From the NCBI GenBank assembly GCA_020536535.1, contig JAHLWZ010000057.1:8793-53163 (forward strand): DNA of 44,371 nt. Reading direction: 5' to 3'. Numbering within the stretch: the stretch's first letter is position 1; each line of letters opens with the position of its first letter. This document shows positions 8,532 through 20,409 of this stretch, piece by piece. The DNA comes from Pelomyxa schiedti. Taxonomy: Eukaryota > Evosea > Pelobiontida > Pelomyxidae. The position numbers and the translations under genes were made by a program. The notes beneath the pieces are model-generated. The model was not told the DNA's origin, made no database searches, and saw only the letters and a program-made list of their open reading frames with translations.

Positions 8532-11379
8532 TCATGATTGGGATCCTAGTGGTGCGACTTGTTGTAGAAACTGTGAGGCATTCATCAACTCAGTTGTGCC
8601 GTAAATAATCCGCTTGAGCTGCGGTGATCTCTGTGTGTAAGTTAGGGTCATTCTATTTTGTTTCCGAAGGGAATTCTGACTTTGGCGTAATCCTGAAGAT
8701 TCTGGTATTCAATGTAGTTGCCACCCCCGATAACAAATACAATTGCGTCTCGGAATGGCGTGGTCTTCCTTGGTATGAGCGACGTAACAGAAGCTCCAGA
8801 TGTAGAGGGTCTCGTGGGCACAATAACCTTTGGGTCCAGGTACAGATAAGTGTCATCGGCGGTGGCAGCGGCCCCACCTGTGAGGCCACCCTTGAGTTCC
8901 ATCAAGCTATCAACAATCCGGGTCATGTGTCTGTAAGAGTGAGAACATGAGCAATGGCAATTTTGTGTTCATACAAGTCTTTACTTTTAGGCAGCAACGC
9001 TTGTACCCCTCCAACCAACTTGTCAAACACTCCGGAGATATTCTGGTTAATGTTGGTGAGACATGCAATGCATAGGGAAAAAATGATACCAGCCAAGAGG
9101 AGGCAGTTGGTTTTGACGCGGCAGATGTGGTGCTCAGTGTAGCCTGCAAATTATCACTGAAAGTTCTGTTCCTAAAGGGAAAAATGAGCTTGGAATCTTT
9201 CATGGAGGCTAGTAACCCACCTTACCTTTTGATATAATTTACAATATTCAAGTCAGCGCCCGAAGTGGATAGGGCTTGTTCTATTTCTCGTTGTACATCG
9301 GCACTGGGTGGTGGAGTTGTTGACAAAAGGTATATTAAGTACAATCGAAGTTTGTCATTTGGCGTTCCTTCTTTTGTGGGGTCTGTGAGAATTGCATATA
9401 TTTCTTTGGTATCCTACAAAACAGTAAATTGTGGAAATCTCGAGGAGAAATACCAAGTAAGAATGGGTCATGAGAGTTTCTTCATAAGAGAAGAAAACAT
9501 CCAGGGCTCTGTCCTGCACTTGAATAAGAAACGTCAGTAATTTAGTAGTACTCTTACCTTTATTTGTCTGAGCAAGGCAGTTGCTATTTCAGTGTGGATA
9601 TCCGCTATCTTTTTGTTTTCTCGAAGTTGTGGAACGCGATCAACGAACTTCGTAAAGTTGCCATCCACCAAGCTCGTCTTACTCGGTAGAGAAGCTGGTG
9701 TGGCAGCCGCTGTTGTATTCAGGTCCTCTTTTTGTGGTGTATCGGCGCCGCCTAGAGCATTCAACTCGTTCATGGCAGTTTGGTACTCGGTTACACAAGC
9801 CTTAATTTGTGTGGCCACAGTGGGGAATGGTAATCCTGCTGTTTGAACCCAAAATGCCTGGGTGGTATCAAGATCGTATTTATGAATGACAGGAGAAGTT
9901 GAGGGGGGTGCTGTGCTGGCACTCTCTGGTTTTGGTTCTTCTGGTACCTTTTTTATGTGTTGTCAACAACCAAGATTGTGAGGGTGAAGTGTTCATACAG
10001 GGACTTTTACTCGGTTCAGTGCAAATTCCAATAAGTCGTGTATCAATGCCTGGTATGTCCAGGGATGGGCAACCATTACAGAGAGGTCCACATTACGCTC
10101 TATAATGACAAGTACTAAAAATATGATAAATCTCCAAAAAGAACGGAAGAGGGTAACGAACAAGGTCTCCGCATGGAGTATGACGAGACACCACCCTCCT
10201 TTTGTATTTGTGCCCGAAGGAGGCCATTCAACTTTCCTGCAACCATTTCAGCCACAGAATTTTTTGGTGCACGGATGATGGGAATTACTCTCTATCAAAT
10301 CAGTAAGCCTTAAGCTGACAAAAAGAGGTACCATACCAACGTAAAAAGAACAGAAAATAAGTTCTGACTGACCTTATCAACGAAGGCTTCAGCCTCAGAG
10401 TCACTACGAGAGTGATCGTTGAAGGCCAAATACGAACCAGACATATTCAAGTCAAAAAATTCGTTTTCCAGTGAAAAGAAGTCTAAATATTGATCATAAA
10501 CCTGTGATTTGGTAAGTGGATAAAAGAGAGGTACCATACGGAAAGACAACCTTTTGTATTTTATGTGCACTGTTTGTTTGAACAGTTTTAATTGCGATCT
10601 GTTCGAGCATTGGATGTGGTACAGGAGATGCGAAATTCAGGCAGAAGGATTGATACAGGGAGTCTGCGCAATCCTACCATAACACTTAGCCTCCAACCCC
10701 AGCCTAAAGTACTACCACAATACCTTACACAGCCGCTCAATGTTGTTCTGCGTTGGGCGCATAAAATATATCGCAGGTGCATCAGGTATAGGTTGCCTGT
10801 CCGAATCAATTGGCCTAAACCAGGGGGGGAAAAAAAAAAGTCAATTTAAAAAACTAAAACAAAATAGAACCAAGAGGCCAAATAACAAGTGTATTACGAT
10901 GCAAAGGTTTGGGGTCCGAAAGAATAACAAACACACACAAACACACACATTGAGACGAGACATGACACACACACACACACACACACACATACATAGTGAG
11001 TGTTACGCCGTTGTTTCTAAAGTCACCGACGCGCAGCAGCAGAGCCAGCACGTCCCCGCAGTACTGGTCAAACACAACCACCTTCCATGTATCCGGTGCT
11101 GCCATCGTCACCGTACTTGCACCACTAGTAGCAGACGTCGACGACGAGGACGAGGACGAGGAGGAGGAACCACTGTTCTTGGCAGCACTCCCCTGCAACA
11201 TTCCCACAATGGCAGCTAGTAGTACCCCGGGTGTTATTGGTTTTGGGTAGTTAGTTTCGGAAACCCTCCATCGCGCGCACAACCAACACAACGAGCGTGT
11301 GCGCGTGCGCGTGTATGTGTGGGTATGTGTCTGTGTTACCTGTCTGCCGCTCTCGCACTGAGAATGAGAAGTCGTTCAT
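8532..11379 (-). CDS. SCFD1: Sec1/Munc18-family protein SLY1 (SCFD1)
   Basis: A multi-exon gene starts at the ATG at 11379 ([13 protein letters not shown], matching the IRERQT start of SLY1) and stops at TGA 8532-8534. Blocks seen in order are [38 protein letters not shown], a block ending in [45 protein letters not shown], the segment around [45 protein letters not shown], the strongly diagnostic [19 protein letters not shown], and [18 protein letters not shown]1 binds the syntaxin Sed5/Syn5 and drives ER-Golgi SNARE assembly in the cytosol. A serine homopolymer run (near 11140-11165) lies after the first helix. Several introns are about 40-60 nt, and one holds a CA microsatellite. Intron 1 removes the alternative ATG at 11270. 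Confidence 0.92.
10926..10995. repeat. (CA)n microsatellite in a SLY1 intron
   Basis: Interrupted CA repeats occupy an intron near the 5' end of SLY1. The longest pure run is near 10968-10990. GT/GC-alternating sequence also occurs in intron 1 near 11285-11340. Confidence 0.85.
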
Positions 11380-11529
11380 GGCTCCCACCACCTTATTGTG
11401 TGTTTGATTCAGTGAAAAAGTCCAGTCACTGGTGGGAGCTCAAGAACAATTTTTTTGAGGCTGTTAAGTTGTCTACCAGGAGGAAGGATAAAAAGTTTGC
11501 AGAGTTTCTGGCTTACATTTTTCATGATG

Positions 11530-13851
11530 CTATGGGAGTAGGTTTTTGTTCTTGAGAAGGGAGTATTGGTTCCACGAGTTCTTGATTCCATTGATGGACC
11601 ATGACACCCAGAACGAGCGCAGTAACGGGTTGGGGGAGTGAGGCGCGTCCAGGAATAGCCACTGCTTGACAACCTTCCAGTTCTCGGCATCGCCGGCATA
11701 GTCCGGCTCTGACTGCCCCGGGAATGTCATGTCTACCAGGTAGTGGCACTGTGTCAGCGGAGTGTACCGCGTGGGCTCTTCTAGGTTCAGGTCGTTCATG
11801 TGGTCCGGAATGTCCCAGGTGTTGGCGCCGTACCTTGTTCCGCGAGTTAGAATTGTGGGGGTTTTTTTGGGGTACAAGGGGAATAAAGGATAGTTTCAAC
11901 TTACGGCTGGGGAAGCTGCCCAGTGAAATTGGATTTTACGAAGCGGATGTGGAATCTGTCTCCGGGCAGGAAGAAATTGCTGTAGAAGCGGTACCACTCT
12001 TTTCCAACACAGATGTTCACATCCCCCGAGATAGGGTATGTCATGTCTCTACCCCCTTTCAGTTCTTCCAAACTAAGGTATTTGTACAATTCCATTGGTG
12101 CGCCATAACTATTCTGTGTGAAATTGTTACTATTGCAAGTAGGATCATATTACTTACATGCAAGTTGATGATGCGGGATACGCTCAACAGTACAAATGGA
12201 ACAAACACCATAATGTAATACATTGAAATGAGGATAGAACTGCTTGTTACATGACGGATGATGGAACGCAGAACTTTAGCGATTGCCACAAGTGTAATTG
12301 AACCGCATAGGCATACAAAAGGATATACAACTGACAAAAATCTTTCTTCTTTGTGTGGTTGTACTGTCATAATGGCCAGCCAGATCCAGAGCGGAATAGT
12401 TGCAACGACGGATACAAACTGAGATGCCCTCCTAGTGCCTAGTAATGGAAGTAGTGCGGCTATGAATGGTCCGGGAAGAGCGAGCAAAAATGCAACGTTG
12501 AAATTGAGACAGCCTAGTGAATGTCAAAGTAACTCTTTCATAGTGGAAAGGAAACCGTTGAATAAGTAGAAATACACGGGCTCCACTCCATATAACTCCG
12601 AGCTCGTGGATTTGCTGAAAACATTGTATAGTAGAATCTAGCTTTTTCTGAGTACTAACAATACAGTAGCTGGAGATTACATTCAAAGGAGCAATTACAA
12701 GTTTGTGGTAGAAGTGAAAGTCTACAGCGACAACAACACCAAGAGTAACACCAAAGGCGAACACAGAGCATAATATGAGCTGAGTGGTTATTAGTGTGAA
12801 TTTTACTTAGAAACCATTCCTTGCCTTGAAGAAGGACTGAGTAACTAGCATTCGGAAAGCAACAGGAACGGCCAGAACAGCGGCGAAAGGCCAGCCAAGA
12901 ATAACAGCAAACGAGAACATGCTGATGCATATGAAGGTCCATAATGAAGTTCCACTTCCATTGCGGTTTTCTGTGGCCAACCAAGCCGCATAGGCACACA
13001 TAATGCATATCATGCTAAAACTACTCGGAAGAAACGCTGTGCTGCTGATGTGTAACGCAGGGGAGAACACACAAAAAACTGCTGTTGCAGCTCCAACTGC
13101 ACGCCCAAAAACTCTTGAAACTTGGGTTATAAAAGCTACTTCCACAATTCCACATATGATGCCGAGAAATCCTCTTTGTGAAGGATATTAAAAATGAGGT
13201 ACCAAAAAAAGGGGTGGAGCATGAAGAAAAAAATACCTGATGGAGAAAAACATCACGAGCTCATGAAATCCTTCCCCAGCACCAGTAAAAATAATGTGGG
13301 AAACAAAACTAGCAGCGCGGCCCACCACAGCATGCAACCCAATATATGCATACGAACGTAGTGCATATTTTCCACTATATTCCCAAGTTTGTAATCCTCT
13401 TCCTCCACTCGTCAGGAAATGTGTTGGTTCCCTGTGCTCAGTGTTATTATCACTAATATAACTAATGATTATAAAAGTGGCCAAACAACACTGGAAAAAA
13501 GGAATCCAATACGGGACATTGTGTAATTCTAATTACTAACTAATTAAATTGACATGTGTCCAATTTGATCGTACCAACCAGTAATTCATGGATTCGTCGC
13601 AATCGGCGATTGTGCAAGTGCCTGCAGAATAAAGTGTAGACGCGAAAACAGCGCAACAAATCAAAACTAATTCCAATTTAGACAGCCCCGTCGCGCCTCT
13701 TGGCTCCTTGGCCTTGTACTTCCCATCATCTTGTTTGGGTCATCTGGTGTCTCCAAAAAAAAATGCAGGAAAGCACACCGTTTGCAACGTGCACGTGCTT
13801 GGTCTTTGCGGGTGTCTTCGCAGACGTGTCCTTGTGTCTCCTTCGCTGCAT
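11530..13851 (-). CDS. ALG9: Alpha-1,2-mannosyltransferase ALG9 (GT22)
   Basis: Spliced coding sequence runs from the ATG at 13851 (MQRRRHKDTSAK) to TAG 11530-11532. GT22 hallmarks are present: DCDESMNYW continuing into EPTHFLTSGGRGLQTWEYS, YALRSYAYIGLHA, SSTAFLPSSFSM, VILGWPFAAVLAVP, the conserved HKEERFL loop, CVGKEWYRF, and the C-terminal MNDLNLEEPTRY and QCHYLVDM. ALG9 adds mannose from dolichol-phosphate-mannose to the lumenal lipid-linked oligosaccharide in the ER. Many hydrophobic segments fit a polytopic membrane enzyme. The basic N-terminus precedes the first membrane segment (LVLICCAVFAST). The N-terminal exon is inferred by intron phase. The start lies 43 bases downstream of the Hsp70-like stop on the same strand, an unusually tight spacing. 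Confidence 0.92.
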
Positions 13852-13894
13852 CTTTTTTGATGCAAAAGCAGTTCCACAACGAAACGATTTTTTT

Positions 13895-15994
13895 CTACAG
13901 TTTGATAGGGGTGTATTTTTGTTTTATCTCACATTCTATTGACTGGAGGTCTGCCATGTGCTGCTCATAAGCCTCTGTTGTTCCAGTCTTAGACCTCCAG
14001 GCTGAGGCTCTGTGCAACACCACTTCATACTGTTGTTAATACAAAGTCAGTTTCACCTATGTTGAAGCTTTGTGGTTCTTTTTGTTTTCCTTACCCTGGT
14101 TTTATCTTCACATGGGATGGTAGAACCAAGTTTCTCCAGCAGTGAGCCTATGTCACTGGTCTTCACAAGCAGATTAATATCTTGCATTGTAAGGCGTCCA
14201 GGGTCTCCTCTGATGGCAACCGGGGGTCTGTTGGTTAGTATAGCTGCCGTAACACGCACAATCCCATCCACATCCACTTCCACAGTGACCTCAACTTGCG
14301 GAACTCCCCTTAGGGCCGGTTGTATGCCTTCCACGTTCATCTTGTAGATAAGCTTGCATTTGGATGTCAGGTTGGATTCGCCTTGGAATACTTGTATCTG
14401 AACTCCGGGTTGATTGTCCGCGGCAGTGGAAAATACTTGCGACCTCGTGCTTGGGATGGTAGTGTTTATTGGAATCAACGGGGTTGCTACGCCTCCGGCT
14501 GTTTCCAGTGATATCGTATGAGCAATGGCATCTAAGGTAAGAAGGTTGCTCAACCTTCCTAATATGCCGGATCTTGATGCGGAGTCCAGCGCAGAGCCAA
14601 GAGCGGCTCCAGATTTTAGAGAGGCGTCAAATTCGGGTTCATTGAAGAACTCTCGCATTAGTTGTAGGAGCCGTGGGATTTCAGTAGAGCCTCCTACAAG
14701 AATGACTGCACACCAAGTGAATAGAGGAACTCAGCATTGTCAGCTTACCATTTCGTATTGACTCCTTCTCAAGGTGTGCCACACGGAGGAGGTGTTGCAG
14801 ACTATCCATCATAGATACAAATAAATCTGAGCATATTACTTCGAACTTTGACCGACTGATAACTGTAAGGTAGTCCTGGTTTTCAAACAATCGAGGGAGT
14901 TCAATAGTCACCATAGCCTGCGACCAGAAAAAGATGTGAACACTTTGTTTTATTTCTTTTCTTATTTTTATAATACCTGAGTGGATAAAAGTATTTTCGC
15001 ACGATCACAGGCACTATACAGGCGTGTTGTTACGACTGCATCTTTTGAGCAATCCTTATTCCACGTGCTTTTGATATGGTTTTGACAGTATTGCACAAGC
15101 CGGGTGGTAAACGCATCCCCACTGACATTGAGGTTTCCAGAAGTGGCTCTGACTTCTATCACGTCGTCTTCAAGTGCTACTACCGTGGCCTCGAATTTTG
15201 AATATCCTACGTCAACCACCATGATATTACGCTCCTCAGGCATTAGTGGCAATCTCCAAGTAAAAGCGAGGGCTATAGCAGAACTACTACTTATGATGCG
15301 AGATTTTTTGAATCCAGCAATCTTGGATGCCTCTTTTATAGCTAGTCTTTCGGGGTTGCACAGAACCCCAGCGCACCTACAATATATAATGATCACACAT
15401 ACCACAATAGCACAGTAACAATAAGAATGACAAGCTGCATCGGCGAAACAAATGGGGGGGTGCAAGTTCACATACATACGAAATAATGGCGCTGGATACA
15501 GTGTGCCCCAAGTGCCCTTCCGCCGTCGCCCTCATCTTCTTCATCAACGCAGCCCACACCATCACGTCCTCCCCCCTGCCCTCCCGCAGCCTCCGCGTCT
15601 CCCGCAGCCCCACCGCCACCCCGCCCATCCGCAGCCCTCTGCCCCTCTACCAGTAGTACTCCACCCCTCCCACTCCATTTACAGCCACGCCCTGCCTCAA
15701 CCCTCGCCCCGGCTGCTACCTACTGCGTCGTAACACCGTCGAAGTCCACGGCAAAATGGCGGGTGCCGCTAACTTCAGAAAACTCCCGCCACTGTCGAGA
15801 TCCGCGCTCCCACGGGGCCCGGCGGCGGAGTGCCCAGGGCACAGATCCCCGTCGCTGTCAGGGGCCGCCTTAACACGCCGCATGCACACGCCTGGCAGTG
15901 GCAACCGCGGGCAACGCACGCACGTCACGTGGCTCATCCCCAGTTCAATCCCAACGCCGTCGTGCCATACTTCGCCTTCTTGCCGACGTGCCAT
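13895..15994 (-). CDS. Divergent Hsp70-like protein with altered nucleotide-binding motifs
   Basis: It starts at the ATG at 15994 ([13 protein letters not shown]). Recognisable Hsp70 parts are [12 protein letters not shown] (phosphate-1 strand), [54 protein letters not shown] (phosphate-2 strand), [44 protein letters not shown], a substrate-binding block containing [18 protein letters not shown], and a lid ending [20 protein letters not shown]. The lid exon is reached by splicing from 14089 and ends at TAG 13895-13897. Changes from canonical Hsp70 are GIELGMS for GIDLGTT, DVGYSKF for DLGGGTF, and [10 protein letters not shown] for NEPTAAAIAYG. There is no EEVD or ER-retention tail. The N-terminal third (15600-15950) is very GC-rich, shorter than expected, and I could not resolve its splicing. 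A specialised or ATPase-impaired paralogue is inferred. Confidence 0.75.
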
Positions 15995-16266
15995 TTTCGT
16001 TATTGTGGAGCTCCAAGGCACAACAACTACTACTTCTGCGTGTTATCGCTCTCTTGATGGTCTGCGGATACCAGAGTATTGGTCGGCGGAGTGACTATAG
16101 GGAAGGCCGGGGACTGGGGATAGAAATAGAAAGTTGGCTCGAGTTCGAAATTTCCAACTGCGCAGTTGGCCAAACTGACGTTCAGAATTAAATCTGCGTT
16201 TGTTCGTGAAGGCCATATTTTTTTTCCTCCGTTTTCTCGTCACTCGATCGTCCGTAGAGCGCGACC
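15995..16266. promoter_or_regulatory. Divergent intergenic region, Hsp70-like (-) and eS1 (+)
   Basis: This 272-base region separates two divergently transcribed genes, so it should contain both promoters. A T/C-rich tract (about 16219-16245) just before the eS1 ATG resembles the pyrimidine-rich leader common for ribosomal protein mRNAs. No convincing TATA element was seen. Confidence 0.4.
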
Positions 16267-17903
16267 ATGGCCATCGGGTATGTGACACCACTCCCCTGCT
16301 ATGGGTTTTTGTCCCATAATCGCACTTTGCGGCACCCGTCATCGCAAACCAAAAACCACGGTAACGGGAGTATCGCATTGTGGCGTTAGTGTGCAAAAAA
16401 CGCGTTGCTTGTTATTCTCCTTATTTTTTGTTGTTGTAACGTTGTCGAAGGAAGAACAAAAAGACCGGTAAAACCGGCAAAAAGGGATCCAAGAAGCGCA
16501 TGTATGCCTTCCTCTTTTTTTTCGCTCCCACAATGCAAGGGAGAGCATTTTGGCACCTTAGTCACCAAATCCCAACAGCGTCGACCCATTCACACGCAAG
16601 GAGTGGTACAAAGTACGCGCACCAAATGTGTTCGAGAAGCCAATCTGTGGCCTCACATGTGTCAACAAGACCCAAGGAACAAGTGCGGCTACAGTTTTTT
16701 CTTTTTTTCCCCCAAACAAAAAGCCCCCCACTTTGATCCTGGATTCTGACCTCGAACCCAGAGATTGCCAGTGAGTCCTTGAAGGGAAGAATTATGGAGG
16801 TTTGCCTTGCCGATCTTCAGGGCGAGGAGGAGCTTGCATACCGAAAAATCAAGCTGCGCATTGATGACGTCAGAGGCAATGAGTGCTTGACAAATTTCCA
16901 CTCCATGGATCTCACCACTGATAAGGTGAGAATATATACCCACAACGATTTTTTTTCCAAAACACTCACTTGGCTATAGCACAAGTCACTTATCCGAAAG
17001 TGGCACACCCTTGTGGAGGCCGGAATTGATGTCAAGACCATTGATGGGTAATTCTTTGTCTTTTTTTATTCTAATTTCGCCCTTTAATCCTCGCTCAGTT
17101 ATTTCCTCCGCGTTTTCGCCATCGCACTCACAGCACGCCGCAAAAACCAGCTCTCCAAGGCCTGCTATGCCCAGTCAAGCCAAGTCCGCGCTCTCCGACG
17201 CAAAATGCGCTCTTGCATTAAGTCTCACGTCAAGAAGTGCACTCTTCAGAGATTGGTCAGCAAATTGTGCGCTAGATGTTTGTAGTTTTCCAACTCTTCT
17301 AATGTTTTTCCTAGCATCCTTGAGAGCATCAGCAAGGCAATGAAGACCGCTTGTGCAACAATTTTCCCTCTTCAAAACGTCTTTGTCAGGAAAGTCAAGA
17401 TGCTTAAGATGCCCAAGTTTGACCCCATCAACCTCGAGAAGATTCACGCACCCAAGGCCAAGAAGGAAGATGTTGGAGAAAAGGTATTCTCCCTCTCCAA
17501 CCTACCGGAACTAAATACTTTTAATTCATCTTAACATACATGAAATTCCACCAGTTTCAAATCACACCCGCATTCACTCCTTTGATTCTCTGTGTACTAA
17601 AATTACTTACAGGTTGCCACCGCTGGTCCCGAAGTTATGGCACAACAGCCACCCGGTGTTGCCAAGCCCAAGGAAAAGGCTGAGCCCATTGTTGGTGAGG
17701 CCCCAAAGCCCAAGGAAAAGAAGGCCGAAACCAAGCCCAAAGCCGCCAAGGCCCCAAAGGCTGAGAAGCCCAAGGCCGAAGCCAAGCCCAAAGTCCAGCA
17801 GGCACCCATAGTCGGCGAGACCCCAGCCAAGAAGGCTGAACCCAAGCCAAAAGCTGAGCCCAAGCCCAAGACTGAGAAGCCAAAAGCAGCCGGCAAGTCT
17901 TGA
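16267..17903 (+). CDS. RPS3A: 40S ribosomal protein eS1 (RPS3A) with a long Lys/Pro/Ala tail
   Basis: Eight exons (16267-16277, 16451-16501, 16579-16682, 16762-16925, 16980-17047, 17099-17266, 17315-17483, 17613-17903) give 342 codons including the stop, all in phase. Motifs are [62 protein letters not shown], a block around [15 protein letters not shown], and [19 protein letters not shown]. eS1 sits on the small-subunit platform near the mRNA exit. Usual family length is about 250-265 aa. The last exon adds a C-terminal tail of about 90 residues made of Lys/Pro/Ala/Glu repeats that include two PIVGE motifs. The first exon codes for only three and two-thirds codons, and the first intron is long (173 nt), a common arrangement for regulated ribosomal protein genes. 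The ATG context (gcgaccATGg) is strong. Confidence 0.96.
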
Positions 17904-18097
17904 AGTTGAATAATAATTCCCTCAAGAGTGTTGTTCTTCCCCTTTGCCACTGTGTGCTACCACAGCACCACAACTCTATCTTATTTTTTGGATTTTGATG
18001 AATTTTTTTTTTTATCCTACGTTGAACAGAGAGAAATCTCTCATAAATACCCAAACTTTCTTTTCAGTGAACTGCCGGCTGTGATGAAACGGCATCT

Positions 18098-20210
18098 ATG
18101 GGTGCCGGTGAAACGACTCCACTACTTATGGGAGGGTCTGGTGACACCAGCCATCGCAGCGCAACCGCCACTGAAGACGATTTCAGCAGCAGCGACAGCG
18201 ATGATGACGTAAGCAGCACAAACAGTAGCAACTCCGATGACGCAAGCGATGACGATGCAGGCGAGGGAACCAGAAAACACGAAGAATCCCCCGTTGATCG
18301 CGCTCGCCTTGGCCGTGGTAGCAGCCAAGAGTCGCCCACGAGAATTGTGGGAGTAGAAGGGATAGTACGCGGACATGTATCGTCGTCGTCATCATCATCA
18401 TCATCAGGGGGGTTGGTACTGGCAATCAACCAGGCTGAGGATGATGAATGCGCCTCAGATGAGATTCTGCGAGATTCAAAGGCCGGTGGTGGTTCTGGAT
18501 CACCAAGCCGACACCGCACGGGCACTGAGAGTTCTGAGAGCGAGAACGACGAGGGATCACCTTCGCGTTCCCGCTCAAGGAGGGGCACATCGGTGGCTTC
18601 ACTGGCTTCGTGGAAACATGACCCAAAAAGAAGGGAGGCTGCCGCGGCTGCTAGGAGAGGGAGTTCTACATTGGCGGCAACAGGGCAGTTTGTAAAGTAT
18701 GTTCCGTACCAATTACAGTTCGTTTTTCACCGGTTCTTGCTTTGCATGTTATTTAGTGTAGGACTATGCTGGGTGCTGCTATATTATCCATGCCAAAAGC
18801 TTTTTCTGAAAGTGGGCTATGGTTGGGATTCGCCATCTTCCCGGTTGTGGCAGCCGTAGTCCTGGCTTGTATGATTATACTTCTGAAAGTATTTTATTCT
18901 CTTGCCCTTTTTTTCTTTTTTTTTTTTTTTACTCACTCACGTTCTCCAGTGCAAGCGATATGCAAATGAAGCTGCCACTGGCGATCCTTATAAAGGTCCA
19001 GGTGTGCTCCAATTTTTCTTATGGGGGTTAACCTAAGCTGTCCCACAGTCATCACTTACAAAGACGTTGGTGCGACAACAAGTTCTGTGGGGAAGTGGAG
19101 TGTACTTCTCATTATCGTGTGTATGCAGCTATGCTATTGCACTGGATGGGTTATCGTCATGTCCAACAATCTACATTCTATGTTGCCCCAGTTCTCCAGA
19201 ATTATGCAGATAATCTGGGTGAGCAACACAACCTAAGTCGGCCAATATTTCCCTTTTGCACTTTCTGATTTCGCCAATAGCTCTCTCCCTTCTTGGTGTT
19301 ACTTTCTTGGATCCGTTTCATCAAACAGCTTGTGTATACTTCATTCCTTGGCCTTGTGATTTACATTTTTGGGGTACTTGGTGTCAGCTACTACTATGCC
19401 ATCCCAAACCTCGACGCGGCTCATTACACTGCAACTGTGGCAATTAACTACAAGCAAGTACCGCTGTTTTTGTCCACGCTACTCTACAGTAGCGGAGCGG
19501 GGTTTAACTCTGTGATATCCTGCGAATCCACTCTCAAGGAGCCAAAGAAGGCGTGGTTTATGGCAATATCAGGCTACCCATTTTACGCTTTGCTCGTCCT
19601 TGCCTATGGCACCATCATGTATGTAGCTGGTTATGGTTCATGCTCCATTGCTTTGGATTGTTTACCTCCTGTATGTTTTTTTCTTCCTTTTCATTCTTCT
19701 GGGTTTATATTTCTCAATAGGGCACACTGGTTACAGTAGTCAAAGTTCTTTTCATGGTGGCTCTTTTGGTTACATTTCCGTTGGGGCTATCCGTTGCGTT
19801 TGAGGTGCTTGAAGATGAAATTTTCTCTGATACAACGCACATTGCTGTTCGCTGCACAAGCCGAAGTGTACTTGTCATAATTACCTGTGTTGTAGCCATG
19901 CTGATGCCGGATTTTTCAACATTCTCTAATCTTGTAAGTTTCACAATCCGGAAGATGTAAAGTTATCGATAAAAGGGGAATACATTCTTGAATTAATTCA
20001 GACAAGGTTGGATCCTTACTCTTACCAATTGTGGGGTTCATATTACCGCCGTTTCTATTCTTCAAACTTGTTTTATTCCAGCCACAGGCAGAGAATTGGC
20101 GGACCTCCATTTGGTACCTGTTGGCCTCAGCAATGATATTCATTGTTGGATTTGGTGTTTGTTTCCAAATCATCACTATATACGGCCTCATTCTAGATCT
20201 CATAAAATAA
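18098..20210 (+). CDS. AAAP-family amino-acid transporter with a long acidic N-terminal region
   Basis: The start ATG (MGAGETTPLL) opens an approximately 200-residue hydrophilic, Ser/Asp/Glu-rich region that includes a poly-Ser run. The membrane domain then begins TMLGAAILSMPKAFSESGLW, the typical opening of the AAAP/Aa_trans fold. It continues through KWSVLLIIVCMQLCYCTGW, LVIYIFGVLGVSYYYAIP, LLYSSGAGFNSVISCE, KKAWFMAISGYPFYALLVL, VLFMVALLVTFPLGLSV and VLVIITCVVAMLMP, and ends GLILDLIK before TAA 20208-20210. I infer about eleven membrane helices and proton- or sodium-coupled amino-acid transport at the plasma or vacuolar membrane. Substrate specificity cannot be read. Introns are about 40-65 nt. 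AATAAA overlaps the stop codon. Confidence 0.88.
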
Positions 20211-20409
20211 AGGTGTACACGACCCTTTGTTATTTGTCAGCACAAATAACCCTTGGCAGGCCCCCTTTTCTCTTTTTGTTCGAGATTCTGTTATATATTC
20301 TGTTATATATTCCACCCTACTACGCATCCAGAATTCAAGCTGAGAGAGTTGTGGCTTTTTTACCAAGTCAAACCGATCTGAATAAATTCATCAACGGCCC
20401 GTTTTTTTT

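Noticed and set aside
11270-11270. ATG at 11270 as the SLY1 start
   Set aside because: It lies within intron 1. The upstream ATG at 11379 yields the conserved VRERQT start and a clean GT-AG join.
15452-16191. Several plus-strand GC-rich frames over the Hsp70-like 5' region
   Set aside because: Low-complexity Pro/His/Arg composition, no ATG-led conserved motif, and Hsp70 blocks are on the minus strand.
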